A stretch of DNA of 23,820 bases. It comes from JBDRKE01 sp043814315 (lineage in GTDB: Bacteria; Omnitrophota; Gorgyraeia; Gygaellales; Profunditerraquicolaceae). The notes under the pieces are model-generated. The model made no database searches. It was not told the origin of the DNA and worked only from the letters and a program-made list of their open reading frames with translations. The stretch lies in the NCBI GenBank assembly GCA_043814315.1, contig JBDRKE010000009.1:1-23820 (forward strand), read 5' to 3'. Each line of letters begins with the position of its first letter. Position 1 is the stretch's first letter. A program made the translations under genes and the position numbers. Positions 1 to 8,429 of the stretch are shown here, piece after piece.

Positions 1-2789
1 TTACCTGTAAGAGTGCCTGTAGAGCCGATACCTATAGCACCTAGGGTCTTTAAGTCAAGGCCTGATGCATTGCCTCTGGTTAGGACTGCATTCAGGGTGT
101 CAGATTCACTGGCTAACTTAGAGTTAAAGGTGCTCCAGTCAGTTGATGAGAGATAGCCATCCTGTCCGGAGGTGGATTGTTTGACTTGTATGGAGGTGCC
201 GCTGCCGATGACAGCACTGCTGCCTCCTGTGATGGTGAGCACTGAAGAAGGCCCGGTCTCTGTGAGGTTACCTTTGGTAAGGGTGGGCTCAGCGCCTATG
301 TCTGTGGCAGCGAGGTTGGCCCCTGCAATCTTGTAGTTTTGCCCTGAGGCGATGTTGATGGAGCCGGCCACATCCAGCTTTTGAGTGGGCAGAGTGGTGC
401 CGACTCCCACATTCCCTGCAAAAGTAGAGCTGCCAGAGCCACTGACGGTAAGCAGGCCTGCTGTGGAAGTGATGTTGCCGCTGCCAGAGTAGGTGGTGCC
501 TCCGGAGATAGCGCCGGAGAGGGTGAGGTTGCCGATGTTAGCTAAGTTGCCTGAGGAATCAAGCCTTTGAGTGCCGGCGTCAGCTCCTGTGTTAATGCCG
601 GTGGTTGCATTTAGAGTAGTGCCAGTGATGGTGTTGGCTGTTGCGATAGTGCCAAAGCCTGAGGCAATGGAGCCGGAGCTTAAGGCCCCTACTGTAGTGA
701 GGCTTGAGGTGGTTACGCCTGAGCCTAAGGTTGTGCCGGAGAGGACATCAGTGCCGGCAATCTTATAGGTGTTACCGGTTAAGAGATTGAGATTACCTGA
801 GACTTCTAATTTTTGGGAAGGGCCTGTGGTACCGATGCCGACATTACCTCCTATCACAGCTAACTTGGCTGTTCCGGGAGCGCTTGTGCCAATACCGACG
901 AGCCTGCCCGCACTGGTCAGATACACCTTGTTGTTGCCTGTATCCTCAAACCAGCCTCCTGCTGCATAACCTGATGCAAGATTCCCGTAGATGGTGCCTG
1001 AAGCAAAGATGCTTCCATCCACTTCAAGTGCGTATCCCGGGTTGGTCATGCCAATACCCACGTTGCCGTTATCAAGAATGGCGAACTTATCTACACCGGC
1101 TGCACTCTGTACCTTTAGAGCAATTCCTGTGCCTGTGCCAGCTCCTTTAACATCCAGGCGAGCCGCAGGCAAAGAAATCCCCACGCCGACATTACCTGCA
1201 CTATCTACCACCAGGCGCGGAAGTAAATTTGTCCAAATTTGCACGGCATTCTGATTGTAACCAAATACATAAGTATTCCCTGAGTCTGCGGTGGATAAAG
1301 CGGTTGCGCCGGCAAACCGGTAAGCATTCTGCGCCGGAATGCTGATATCGCCGACAACATCTAATTTGTAACTGGGGCTGGTCGTGCCGATGCCCACATT
1401 CCCTGTGCCCTGAAGCCCGAAATCAAACCCCGCCTGATTGATGCTGGTTAAGCTATCAAGAGAAAGATTATCAACGAATTCCGTAAAATCCAAAGAATCC
1501 GGCGTTATACCGCCTGCTGCTATGGTAGTAGTGCCGGCTGCCGTAAGACGGCCATCCTCATCTACGGTAAAAGTAGGAACAGCCGTGGATGAACCATAGC
1601 TGTTCGCCGTAACCGCAGTCGATGCTAATTCCGTCCCCCCTACGCCCCCTGTGGCAATAGAAACAGCTCCGCTAGCCACGGCAAAGTTAGAGGATGTGAA
1701 ACTGGCTAAGCCTTTGGCTGCGGTTGTAGCATCCTGCAACTCATACGCGCCATTACCTGTATCTAAATTCGTAAATAAACCGGTGCCGACGACATTAAGG
1801 GCATAGCTTCCCGGATTACTGGTGCCGATGCCGACGTTGCCCGTATCGTAATAAATACCGCTGCCGACAGCTGTCCACTGGCTCTCAGTAAACGATGCTC
1901 CCTCCTTATAAATATCCGTGGCATTAATTATGCCTGCCACATCCAGTTTATAACCGGGATCCGTTGTCCCAATACCGATGTTGCCACTTGATTCACTGAT
2001 GATGGAATCAGAAATGGTTGTTTCCGTTTCGGCTTTTGAAAGGGTTCCCGGCGTTAATCCGCTGATAGTGCCGGTGACTCCGCTTAAGCCGCCTCCATCA
2101 CCGCTAAAAGTTGTTGCCTGGATGGTTCCCACTACATCCAGTTTGCTAGAGGGGGCGGTCGTGCCAATACCGATGTTACCGTTATCCAGAAATACGACTC
2201 TGCCGGTTCCCAAGCTGTCCTGAAGGCGAAAAGCCGTACCCGTAGAGCTGCCCGCGGCTTTTATGTCTAATCTCGCAGACGGAGTGGTCCTGCCAAGGCC
2301 CAAATTGCCGGTGATAGACAGGTCTGCCTCCATCGTATCCGTTATATCCGAACGCAGGAACTGTAAAGAATTTATATTATCTACGGTATCCGTATTGAGC
2401 GCATAAGCCGTAGCGGCAATCTTGATACGTGGGGACATCTCTCCATCCGAATCCACCTCTATGGACAAATAGAGGAGGGCGTTAAAATCCACGCTGGACG
2501 TAAAACTCGTGGCGCTGCCAAGGTAACAGGAAATTACGCCTTGAGAATCTGCCGTGAGGGTCTGTTGCTCGCTCCAGACAGAAGTGCCTTCCGTAAGAGC
2601 CGAATACAGGCGGAAGGTAAACTCGTGCGTGCCTGTGACAACCGTGCCACCCGTCCTGTTCGTAACCCTGCCTTGAAAAAATATCTGACGGGGGACTTCT
2701 CCAAACACGCTGTCCCAGAAAAACATGGCGCTGATAATAATAATAAAAAAGACAATGGGATTGGCTCTCTTAATTATTTTCTTAAACAT
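1..2789 (-). CDS. Secreted fibre-like protein with GNVGIGT/LDVAG repeats (3' end outside window)
   Basis: Open reading frame of 929 codons with no stop before the window edge, so the C-terminus is missing. I chose the ATG at 2789 because GGAGG lies five bases upstream; the ATG at 2801 overlaps that Shine-Dalgarno. Residues ~1-35 are basic and then hydrophobic (VFFIIIISAMFFW), a signal peptide or anchor. Residues ~38-135 (IFFQGRV ... EFTFRLYSA ... MSPRIKIAATAYAL) match a module common at the start of bacterial surface fibre proteins. After that come about ten degenerate copies of GN(V/I)GIGTT.P..KLDV.G, separated by Gly/Ser/Thr-rich spacers. In known families such repeats build trimeric beta fibres that often end in an S74 intramolecular chaperone domain; that end is not visible here. 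Its position after the secretion/pilus operon suggests a secreted or surface client, which is inference. Confidence 0.85.
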   Translation of the reverse strand, partial: MFKKIIKRANPIVFFIIIISAMFFWDSVFGEVPRQIFFQGRVTNRTGGTVVTGTHEFTFRLYSALTEGTSVWSEQQTLTADSQGVISCYLGSATSFTSSVDFNALLYLSIEVDSDGEMSPRIKIAATAYALNTDTVDNINSLQFLRSDITDTMEADLSITGNLGLGRTTPSARLDIKAAGSSTGTAFRLQDSLGTGRVVFLDNGNIGIGTTAPSSKLDVVGTIQATTFSGDGGGLSGVTGTISGLTPGTLSKAETETTISDSIISESSGNIGIGTTDPGYKLDVAGIINATDIYKEGASFTESQWTAVGSGIYYDTGNVGIGTSNPGSYALNVVGTGLFTNLDTGNGAYELQDATTAAKGLASFTSSNFAVASGAVSIATGGVGGTELASTAVTANSYGSSTAVPTFTVDEDGRLTAAGTTTIAAGGITPDSLDFTEFVDNLSLDSLTSINQAGFDFGLQGTGNVGIGTTSPSYKLDVVGDISIPAQNAYRFAGATALSTADSGNTYVFGYNQNAVQIWTNLLPRLVVDSAGNVGVGISLPAARLDVKGAGTGTGIALKVQSAAGVDKFAILDNGNVGIGMTNPGYALEVDGSIFASGTIYGNLASGYAAGGWFEDTGNNKVYLTSAGRLVGIGTSAPGTAKLAVIGGNVGIGTTGPSQKLEVSGNLNLLTGNTYKIAGTDVLSGTTLGSGVTTSSLTTVGALSSGSIASGFGTIATANTITGTTLNATTGINTGADAGTQRLDSSGNLANIGNLTLSGAISGGTTYSGSGNITSTAGLLTVSGSGSSTFAGNVGVGTTLPTQKLDVAGSINIASGQNYKIAGANLAATDIGAEPTLTKGNLTETGPSSVLTITGGSSAVIGSGTSIQVKQSTSGQDGYLSSTDWSTFNSKLASESDTLNAVLTRGNASGLDLKTLGAIGIGSTGTLTG

Positions 2790-2869
2790 TTTGGCCTCCA
2801 TTTTTTCTGAGATTTTTCCTATTAATATTTTTACATTCCTTACCAGTAATTTATTAAAATTAAGACATG

Positions 2870-2917
2870 GCCTTGCGAACAAATTCCAAACCCCAAACAA
2901 ACATTTGGATTTTATCT
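2870..2917. repeat. Short CCAAAT/ATTTGG word array
   Basis: Between the Ig-like gene and the fibre gene, the stretch from about 2880 reads as CCAAA words (AAATTCCAAACCCCAAAC) followed by ATTTGG. It is a short member of the family seen at 13217-13319 and 18566-18801. No strong promoter for the fibre gene was found in this 128-bp gap; TTGTTC with a TTTAAT 18 bases on is only weakly promoter-like. Confidence 0.5.
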
Positions 2918-4504
2918 TCATCTTCTCCAGAACAATATCTTCTCTTTTAACTTCTTGATTTCCTGTTTCGTCATGACGGTCCAGACCCGGGAGGCCGGCG
3001 TTTCGTCCTCCTCATCAATACTTATAGAGTTGTCGCCGTTTAAGTCATAGGCGCTCTTAACATAGAAATAATGATTGCCGAGTGACAACCCGCTGAAGCT
3101 GGCTTCTTTGGAACTCCCCCAGGCAGACCACTCCTGGTTATCCAATTTAGTACTGAACCGGCAGCCCAGCTTGGATGCTTCATATAAAAAGGCAGCGCTT
3201 GTCTCATCGGTGGTGGCAGAAGGCCCTGAAATAATATTGGTGTCGGGAGTCAAGCGCTTTAAAATAATGCTGGCCCTGTAAGCCTGCGAGACATTGCCAA
3301 CGCCATCCGCGAATTTCACATAGACAAATTTCAGGCCGTCTGTATCGGGTTGCGAAAGCAGCCAGTTGGAGATCAACGTATTAAAGGCACGAGGCTGCGT
3401 CATCTCCGCGTCAAACACCCCGTCATTGGACAGATATATGGTTTTGACCCCGCTTAAGGCATCCTGCGCTTCGATATTTAAGAAGACATAGGCGGAATGC
3501 GTGAGTTCTTCCGCGTTATTTATCTTAAGGCTTCCCGCCGGAGGCAGAGTGTCCACAAGAAAATTCCATCCGTTCACCACATAATTGCCCGCATAATCAA
3601 AGGCCTTTAACAAAATCGTGTTTTCGCCTTCTACGTGAGGCGTCTGAGGGATATGCTCCAGCCATTTTGAATTTGCATCGTACGTAAAGGCCACAAGGCT
3701 GCCGTTCAGGGTTAAAGTGGTGGCGTCCGGGTCCGCTCCTGAATGCGCATCACTTAAAGTGCAACTTATAGGGGCCAGGCTGTTTGCCGTGATTTCACCC
3801 GGTACCGGCCTGGACTGGTTTACGAAAGGCGCCTCAACATCCACCCAGATTTCAAACGAAAGCTGGTTATCCTTACGCCATCCCTCACCCGAAGTGTAGG
3901 GCAACACATAGAAGGTATGCTTGCCGCCGGTTATGCTGCTGTCGGGGTATTGATAATAAAAATTCGTTGTATCCATAGCCTCATCCGGCTCTTCATCCAG
4001 GGAAATGGAAAAACCGTTCACCAGGCTCTCTGGTTTTGCCACGATGAGCCAATAAAAATAAGGGTCGGTATCTCTCTGCCAGGTGGCCACAGGGATAAAA
4101 TTTCCAAAAACGTCCGTACGACAGGTTAAATCGGTGATTAATGTTGCTTCCGACGGGCGCGTGACTAAGGATAACAGGTGAATAAAGCCGCTCAAGAGGT
4201 AAAAATTACCGCTCTGCGATTGCTCCAGGGATATCAGGCCGCCTCCGACAGCTGTATATTGGGCATACAGGCTGGAGGAAGCGGTGTATCCTCCTCCCTG
4301 CATGAATTCAACCAATTGCGCGGTGTAATTGCTGCTGCTGACTTCTAAAGCCAAAGCCTCTGTGATAAGAAAATAAAAAGGGATCAAAAAAATACAAATG
4401 CATATTTTCCAATAAGTTTTGTTCCTGATATAATTAACCAATAAAAAACCCGCTATCCTCTTACCGCGGATAGCGGGTTGTTTAACAAAGGGTGGCATCT
4501 TCAT
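2918..4504 (-). CDS. Secreted Ig-like repeat protein
   Basis: Predicted exported protein of up to 528 residues. A hydrophobic segment at residues ~34-50 followed by ITEALA is a good signal peptide with a likely cut near A50-A52. Next is a short module (SSSNYTAQ ... SGNFYLLSGF, ~56-107) often found in secreted proteins of environmental bacteria, then two or three beta-sandwich Ig-like domains (~115-420; DVEAPFVNQSRP, AFDYAGN and DTLPPAG are typical strand signatures). The C-terminal region holds a calcium-loop-like DLNGDNSISIDEED (~487-500) and a basic tail. The start is doubtful. The first ATG at 4504 overlaps the gspJ stop as ATGA, but codons ~9-20 are the stem of an intrinsic terminator and give an overlong pre-signal region. 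TTG at 4441 or a later start is possible. No enzymatic motif was seen. Confidence 0.8.
   Translation of the reverse strand: MKMPPFVKQPAIRGKRIAGFLLVNYIRNKTYWKICICIFLIPFYFLITEALALEVSSSNYTAQLVEFMQGGGYTASSSLYAQYTAVGGGLISLEQSQSGNFYLLSGFIHLLSLVTRPSEATLITDLTCRTDVFGNFIPVATWQRDTDPYFYWLIVAKPESLVNGFSISLDEEPDEAMDTTNFYYQYPDSSITGGKHTFYVLPYTSGEGWRKDNQLSFEIWVDVEAPFVNQSRPVPGEITANSLAPISCTLSDAHSGADPDATTLTLNGSLVAFTYDANSKWLEHIPQTPHVEGENTILLKAFDYAGNYVVNGWNFLVDTLPPAGSLKINNAEELTHSAYVFLNIEAQDALSGVKTIYLSNDGVFDAEMTQPRAFNTLISNWLLSQPDTDGLKFVYVKFADGVGNVSQAYRASIILKRLTPDTNIISGPSATTDETSAAFLYEASKLGCRFSTKLDNQEWSAWGSSKEASFSGLSLGNHYFYVKSAYDLNGDNSISIDEEDETPASRVWTVMTKQEIKKLKEKILFWRR
4441..4479 (-). terminator. Intrinsic terminator after gspJ
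   Basis: On the minus strand a perfect 12-bp stem, AACCCGCTATCC pairing with GGATAGCGGGTT (arms 4468-4479 and 4447-4458), encloses a 9-nt loop and is followed by a T-rich run (TTTTATT). It lies 22 bases past the gspJ stop at 4501 and would end the secretion operon. It also lies inside the first codons of the open frame for the Ig-like protein. Confidence 0.8.
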
Positions 4505-5117
4505 GGGCTTATAGGTATATGAACTACAAATTCTCTTTCCCGCTCTTCGTCAAGATACTTAAAACTCATTTTCATTGCCTTAGGGATCTCCTCCCTGCTT
4601 TCTTCCCAGCGTTCCTGCCAAGCGGAGCCATCATAGTAAGTAAAATTGCATGCGCTTATGCCCTCTAAGCATATATTTTTTGTCTGATAGGTATCCCTGC
4701 TGTAATCTGAGGGCTCCTCATAATAACGCTGCAGAATAAGAACATCAGGGTTATACTCATATCTGACTTCAGCTAAGCTGTCTACTTTGGCATAGATAAA
4801 AAAAAACTCACACTTTCGCCTTCAAAACGCATCCGGGGGAAATCAGTCCTGATAAAAGAAGACAACTCCCGGCCCAGATGATAAAGGCACAAGCGCTGCT
4901 TCTGTTCCTTAAGCATGAAGATTTCCGCCTGGTGCAAAGACTTAAATGTGCCGGTTACAGTCACGAGCACCAGAGTCATGATGATGGTGAATATCGCAAA
5001 ACCGAGCAAGACTTCTAGTAATGTAAAGCCAGTTCGTAGTTCATAGTTCGTAGCTCGTAGTAAGACCGAACTCCGAACACTGAACACCGAACTCCGAACT
5101 AATTTATTTTTTTTCAT
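4501..5117 (-). CDS. gspJ: GspJ-like minor pseudopilin, split by a frameshift at a T9 run
   Basis: The ATG at 5117 overlaps the end of the TMTC-like gene by 14 bp. The prepilin motif GFTLLEVLLGFAIF shows G-F cleavage by prepilin peptidase, with Glu at +5 and a hydrophobic helix. The zero frame stops at 4782 after 111 residues. The missing second half lies in the -1 frame down to TGA at 4501 and includes YYDGSAWQERW, EIPKAMKMSF and a closing HIPISP, the usual GspJ C-terminal pattern. Joining the frames gives 205 residues, a normal GspJ length. The join falls in nine Ts (4798-4806) where codons UUU UUA are preceded by U, a -1 slippery heptamer. The leader before GF is unusually long (~30 residues) and is encoded by a word-repeat array. 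GspJ is a minor pseudopilin of the tip complex with GspI and GspK, both encoded upstream in this window. Confidence 0.75.
4797..4806 (-). promoter_or_regulatory. Candidate -1 slippery site U UUU UUA in gspJ
   Basis: Nine Ts followed by A. In the gspJ zero frame the codons are AGU UUU UUU UUA UCU, so U UUU UUA (4803-4797) is in the phase required for a simultaneous -1 slip. The zero-frame UAG follows four codons later. After a -1 slip, reading continues AUC UAU GCC AAA through 98 sense codons. A transcript with one extra U gives the same product. Only a weak hairpin (GACAGC/GCU..GUC) follows. A homopolymer sequencing error would look identical. Confidence 0.45.
5027..5103. repeat. AGTTCGTAG / CCGAAC word array inside the gspJ leader
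   Basis: Degenerate short words (AGTTCGTAGTTCATAGTTCG, then ACCGAACTCCGAACAC) are arranged like the intergenic arrays elsewhere in the window, but this one is translated. It supplies about 25 residues (LVRSSVFSVRSSV ...) between the start codon and the GF cleavage site of gspJ. A related word set (GTAGTCCGTAGT) recurs at 18673-18705. Confidence 0.7.
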
Positions 5118-6738
5118 TCTTTCTCTGCATGGCAATCGCCACGGCATCCTGCGCATCCGGGTCATCCGGCCGTAAATCGGCGGCTTTCTTAAAATGCTCG
5201 ACAGCTAAGTCAAGCTCATTTTGGCCCAGATAAATAACCCCTAAATTGAAATAAGATTCAAACAGCAGAGGATTAAAAGTAACCGCCAACTTGTAATATT
5301 TCTCCGCTTCCATAAGATTGTTTATACGATGATAGATGTTAGCCAGATTATGATACCCGTCTGCATAATCCGACTTGAGCTCTACGGCTTTCTTAAACTC
5401 CTGAATAGCTCCCTGAACATTACCCTCCGCCCCATAAACATCCCCCATATTATTATGGGCCTTGGGGCTGTAAGGAGAAGCCAAAACCGTTTGCCTCCAT
5501 AGCCTTTCAGGAGTTTTCCAGTCCTGATTCCTTGCCACGGCACGGGCGGCATTGGCAGCAATAATAAGCAAAAATAAAGCCAACGCACCCTCTTTTATCC
5601 TTTTGCTTTTTCCGGCGTATTTTTCATAAAAATAGGCGCCAAATATGCACAAGGCCACAGAAGGAAAATAAAGGTACCTCTCCGCCAGCAACCAGCTGAC
5701 CATAGCCGGGCTGAACGTCGGCAAAAGGAAAATAATAAACAAAAGGATAGCAAAAAACAATTCCCTTGATTTCTTGAAGATAAATACTAGCCCGGCAATA
5801 AGAAAACACAGGGCAATGATCCCTAATCTTAACTGATAGAGCGAAATAACAGGCGGTTCATGGTAAAGGGTGAGATTCGCCGGCCACAGAAGCAGGCCTA
5901 AATGCCTGGATAATGAGTAGACCATATTATAAAGGAACCCTTGAAGGGGGTTGCTCCAATTCGCTCCCGCTGCTCCCGCATCAGTAGCCAGGGAAGATAT
6001 GCGTGCATGGATAATGCTTCTTGCCGTAAACAATCTCACAGCTGTAATCGCAAAAAAAGGAAGCCAGTACAACGGAAGGCGCCAACTCCATTTTTTACGC
6101 GTAGCCTTAAAGGCCAGATCAGAAAGCACAAGAAGGCCGCAAAATAAAGAATAGAATGGAAAATTATTCCATAAGTAATAGAGAAAGACCAGCAGGCAGA
6201 ATAAATACGCAGCGTATTTAAATCCCGACCCTCGGCGCAGGGACGGGGCTTTACCGGGCCATGAGAAGGCAGCCGGCGACTTTTCGTCGTGAGCGAGAGC
6301 CAACGGATTAATAGAATCCGTTGCGTAATAGTACAGAAAATAAGTGGTTAGCAAAAATATCGCGGTCATGATGTAAGGCCTTCCGGAAATCCAGGTCACG
6401 GCCTCCGTATGGATGGCAAGAGCCGCAAACAACGCACTCGCCAAGAAGCTGGCCTCAAACTTAAAGAAGAAACGCAAAAACAGGAATACCAACACGGTTG
6501 CTATCCAATGCAAAATAATATTGGTCAGGTGATAAACAAAGGGATTCAGTTTGCCTATAAAGTAACTCATACAATTAAGTATCAGGGAAGGAAACAACCA
6601 GTAATGCATAGGCTGGGTAATAAATTCGTTATTGATGATGGAATCAATATCATCGGAAACAAATTGATTATTAAGTGAGTTGGCGTATGTCAAGAAACAT
6701 ACACAGGCCAGGATAAAACAGATCTTTTTCAGGCTCAT
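5104..6738 (-). CDS. TMTC-like multi-pass membrane protein with C-terminal TPRs
   Basis: 544 residues. The architecture is that of the GT-C-fold TMTC/PMT-like family, usually protein O-glycosyltransferases using lipid-linked sugar donors. A periplasmic acidic DD is at residues 29-30 (FVSDDIDS), HTEAVTWISGR at ~110-120 is a family signature, and ERYLYFPS is at ~353-360. About ten membrane helices run to residue ~398, followed by three TPR units (~424-457, 458-491, 492-525). The gene overlaps the gspE stop by four bases (ATGA) and runs 14 bases into gspJ, so it is translationally embedded in the secretion operon. It may glycosylate a pseudopilin or a client (inference). Residues ~140-173 form a polar, proline-rich loop encoded by hairpin-rich DNA with an inverted repeat at 6301-6323, unlike the flanking membrane segments. 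Some proteins of this kind have no proven activity. Confidence 0.85.
   Translation of the reverse strand: MSLKKICFILACVCFLTYANSLNNQFVSDDIDSIINNEFITQPMHYWLFPSLILNCMSYFIGKLNPFVYHLTNIILHWIATVLVFLFLRFFFKFEASFLASALFAALAIHTEAVTWISGRPYIMTAIFLLTTYFLYYYATDSINPLALAHDEKSPAAFSWPGKAPSLRRGSGFKYAAYLFCLLVFLYYLWNNFPFYSLFCGLLVLSDLAFKATRKKWSWRLPLYWLPFFAITAVRLFTARSIIHARISSLATDAGAAGANWSNPLQGFLYNMVYSLSRHLGLLLWPANLTLYHEPPVISLYQLRLGIIALCFLIAGLVFIFKKSRELFFAILLFIIFLLPTFSPAMVSWLLAERYLYFPSVALCIFGAYFYEKYAGKSKRIKEGALALFLLIIAANAARAVARNQDWKTPERLWRQTVLASPYSPKAHNNMGDVYGAEGNVQGAIQEFKKAVELKSDYADGYHNLANIYHRINNLMEAEKYYKLAVTFNPLLFESYFNLGVIYLGQNELDLAVEHFKKAADLRPDDPDAQDAVAIAMQRKNEKK
6203..6323. repeat. Palindrome-rich in-frame insert within the TMTC-like gene
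   Basis: Perfect inverted repeats bracket this segment: CAACGGATT/AATCCGTTG at 6301-6309 and 6315-6323 (5-nt loop), and AAATACGC/GCGTATTT at 6203-6219 (1-nt loop). Between them is GC-rich DNA with a smaller hairpin, CGACGAAAAGTCG. It encodes a low-complexity loop (SINPLALAHDEKSPAA ...) between two membrane helices with the frame kept. I read it as an inserted repeat element; other genomic copies would be needed to prove it. Confidence 0.45.
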
Positions 6739-8390
6739 AAGATTCCCGTCCCCAATACGCGCACCAGCTCCTGCGGGCTGGTTATACCGTCAATAACCTT
6801 TTGCCAGCCGTCATCTTTTAAGAACTTCATCCCCTTGGAACGGCAGTAGTTGACGACTTCTTCGGAGCTGGCCTTCTCTACAACCAGGCGGCCTATCTGA
6901 GAATTCATTTCCATAATCTCAAAGATTGCAATACGGCCCGAATAGCCGGTATTCAAGCAATGCTGGCAACCTACCGCCTCGTACACCTTGAGGTCCCGGC
7001 CATGATCAGGAATATTCTCAAATAGGGCCTTTTCTACTAATATCTCCTTTTCTATCAGTTTCTTGCATTTCGGGCATAAGATCCTCAGAAGGCGCTGGGC
7101 CACGCTCCCATTCAGACATGAGGCGATTAAATAGGGCTCAATCCCCATATCCACCAGGCGGGTGACGGCTGAAGCCGCGTCATTCGTATGTAAAGTTGAT
7201 AGCACCAGGTGGCCGGTCAGCGCTGCCTGAATGGCAATGGTGGCCGCTTCTAAATCACGTATCTCCCCGACCATAATAATATCGGGGTCATGCCGAAGAA
7301 TTGACCTTAACCCTGTTCCAAATGTGAGGTTGACCTTCGGATTAACCTGAATCTGACGGCAGAAATCCAGCTGGTATTCCGCAGGGTCCTCAATCGTAAT
7401 GATATTTCTCTCAACCGATTTTAACATTTCCAGAGAGGCATACAGCGTCGTGGTTTTGCCGCTGCCCGTTGGCCCGGTGACTAAAAGAATTCCTGATGGC
7501 TTATGAATCAATTTCAAATAGGTCTTCAGCTGCTCCCTGACCATCCCTAACTCCTCTAAAGTCAACAACTTTTCATTGTGGCGCAGCAGCCTTAACACGA
7601 TACTTTCTCCTTGTGTCGTAGGGATAACCGAAACGCGCACATCCAATGCCCCTTCATCAAAATTAAAATTAAACCTGCCGTCATGGGGTGTGCGTTTCTC
7701 CGCGATATCCAGATTAGACATGATCTTGATGCTGGAAACAAACGCGTTATAAGGCACATTCGCGGGAGGGCTTATCTCTTTTAACACCCCGTCAATCCGT
7801 AAGCGCAGGCGCATTCTTCCGTCATGGGCCTCAATGTGGACATCCGAGGCATTAATCTTATAGGCCTGATAAAGCAGAAGCCTAACCCCCTCAACCACCG
7901 AAGGATTGCTGCCTTCTTCGATGACCTTTTGCTCCACGGCCGCACCCCGCCTCTTTTCCTTTCTTCTGTCAAAATGCTGGGTTAAAGCCTGATTCAACTC
8001 TTCTTCCCTGATGATGTAAGGCTTGATAAATAGGCCTGTGCGCAGGCGCAATTCATCCAGAATAGCCACTTCCAGCGGGTCTAGAAGCCCCACCGCTAAT
8101 TCATCTTGCGTCTTAAAAAGCGGCATAACTTTTTCTTTCCATAAGAAATCAAAGGGTAGGAGTTCCACCAATTCCTGGGATGGCACAAAATCCGCCAAAC
8201 TGTAGCTGGCAATCTTGAGCTTCCGGCTCAGGAAGTCATTGAGAATATTTTCCGGGACGAATTTGAGCCTGTGAATAACCTTAACCAGGGAAAGAGAACT
8301 GCGCTGCTGCTCCAGCTTTATGGATTGAAGCTGTTCCTGGGAAACGATATTTTCTTCCAGCAGGCTTTTTTCTATATTTAAGTATTCCAT
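6735..8390 (-). CDS. gspE: GspE/PilB-type secretion or pilus assembly ATPase
   Basis: 551 residues, full length for GspE/PilB. The N-terminal N1E/MshEN-like domain is at ~1-140, followed by a linker and the RecA-like ATPase from ~160. Walker A GPTGSGKT is at 306-313, the Asp box IITIEDPAEY at ~330-339 (most relatives have DPVE), Walker B IIMVGE at 371-376, and the His box LSTLHTND at ~398-404. The four zinc-site cysteines are C439, C442, C475 and C478. The hexamer on the cytoplasmic face powers pseudopilin insertion through GspF. It follows the secretin after a 225-bp gap filled by a word array and overlaps the next gene by four bases. The start has no good Shine-Dalgarno. The tetracysteine motif and the Walker B context fit an extension ATPase rather than PilT. 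Confidence 0.97.
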   Translation of the reverse strand: MEYLNIEKSLLEENIVSQEQLQSIKLEQQRSSLSLVKVIHRLKFVPENILNDFLSRKLKIASYSLADFVPSQELVELLPFDFLWKEKVMPLFKTQDELAVGLLDPLEVAILDELRLRTGLFIKPYIIREEELNQALTQHFDRRKEKRRGAAVEQKVIEEGSNPSVVEGVRLLLYQAYKINASDVHIEAHDGRMRLRLRIDGVLKEISPPANVPYNAFVSSIKIMSNLDIAEKRTPHDGRFNFNFDEGALDVRVSVIPTTQGESIVLRLLRHNEKLLTLEELGMVREQLKTYLKLIHKPSGILLVTGPTGSGKTTTLYASLEMLKSVERNIITIEDPAEYQLDFCRQIQVNPKVNLTFGTGLRSILRHDPDIIMVGEIRDLEAATIAIQAALTGHLVLSTLHTNDAASAVTRLVDMGIEPYLIASCLNGSVAQRLLRILCPKCKKLIEKEILVEKALFENIPDHGRDLKVYEAVGCQHCLNTGYSGRIAIFEIMEMNSQIGRLVVEKASSEEVVNYCRSKGMKFLKDDGWQKVIDGITSPQELVRVLGTGIL

Positions 8391-8429
8391 ATTGTTAACG
8401 TCTTACGGTTACGATGCCCGATATATCAC

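Noticed and set aside
571..2223. Several plus-strand open frames rich in Val, Pro and Leu
   Set aside because: They are antisense to the continuous minus-strand fibre-protein frame with its regular GNVGIGT repeats; no ribosome sites.
2534..2755. Minus-strand 73-residue frame
   Set aside because: It is another frame of the fibre-protein N-terminal region, which reads sensibly from ATG 2789.
5941..6678. Plus-strand frames opposite the TMTC-like gene
   Set aside because: Basic, low-quality shadows of a well-supported membrane protein.
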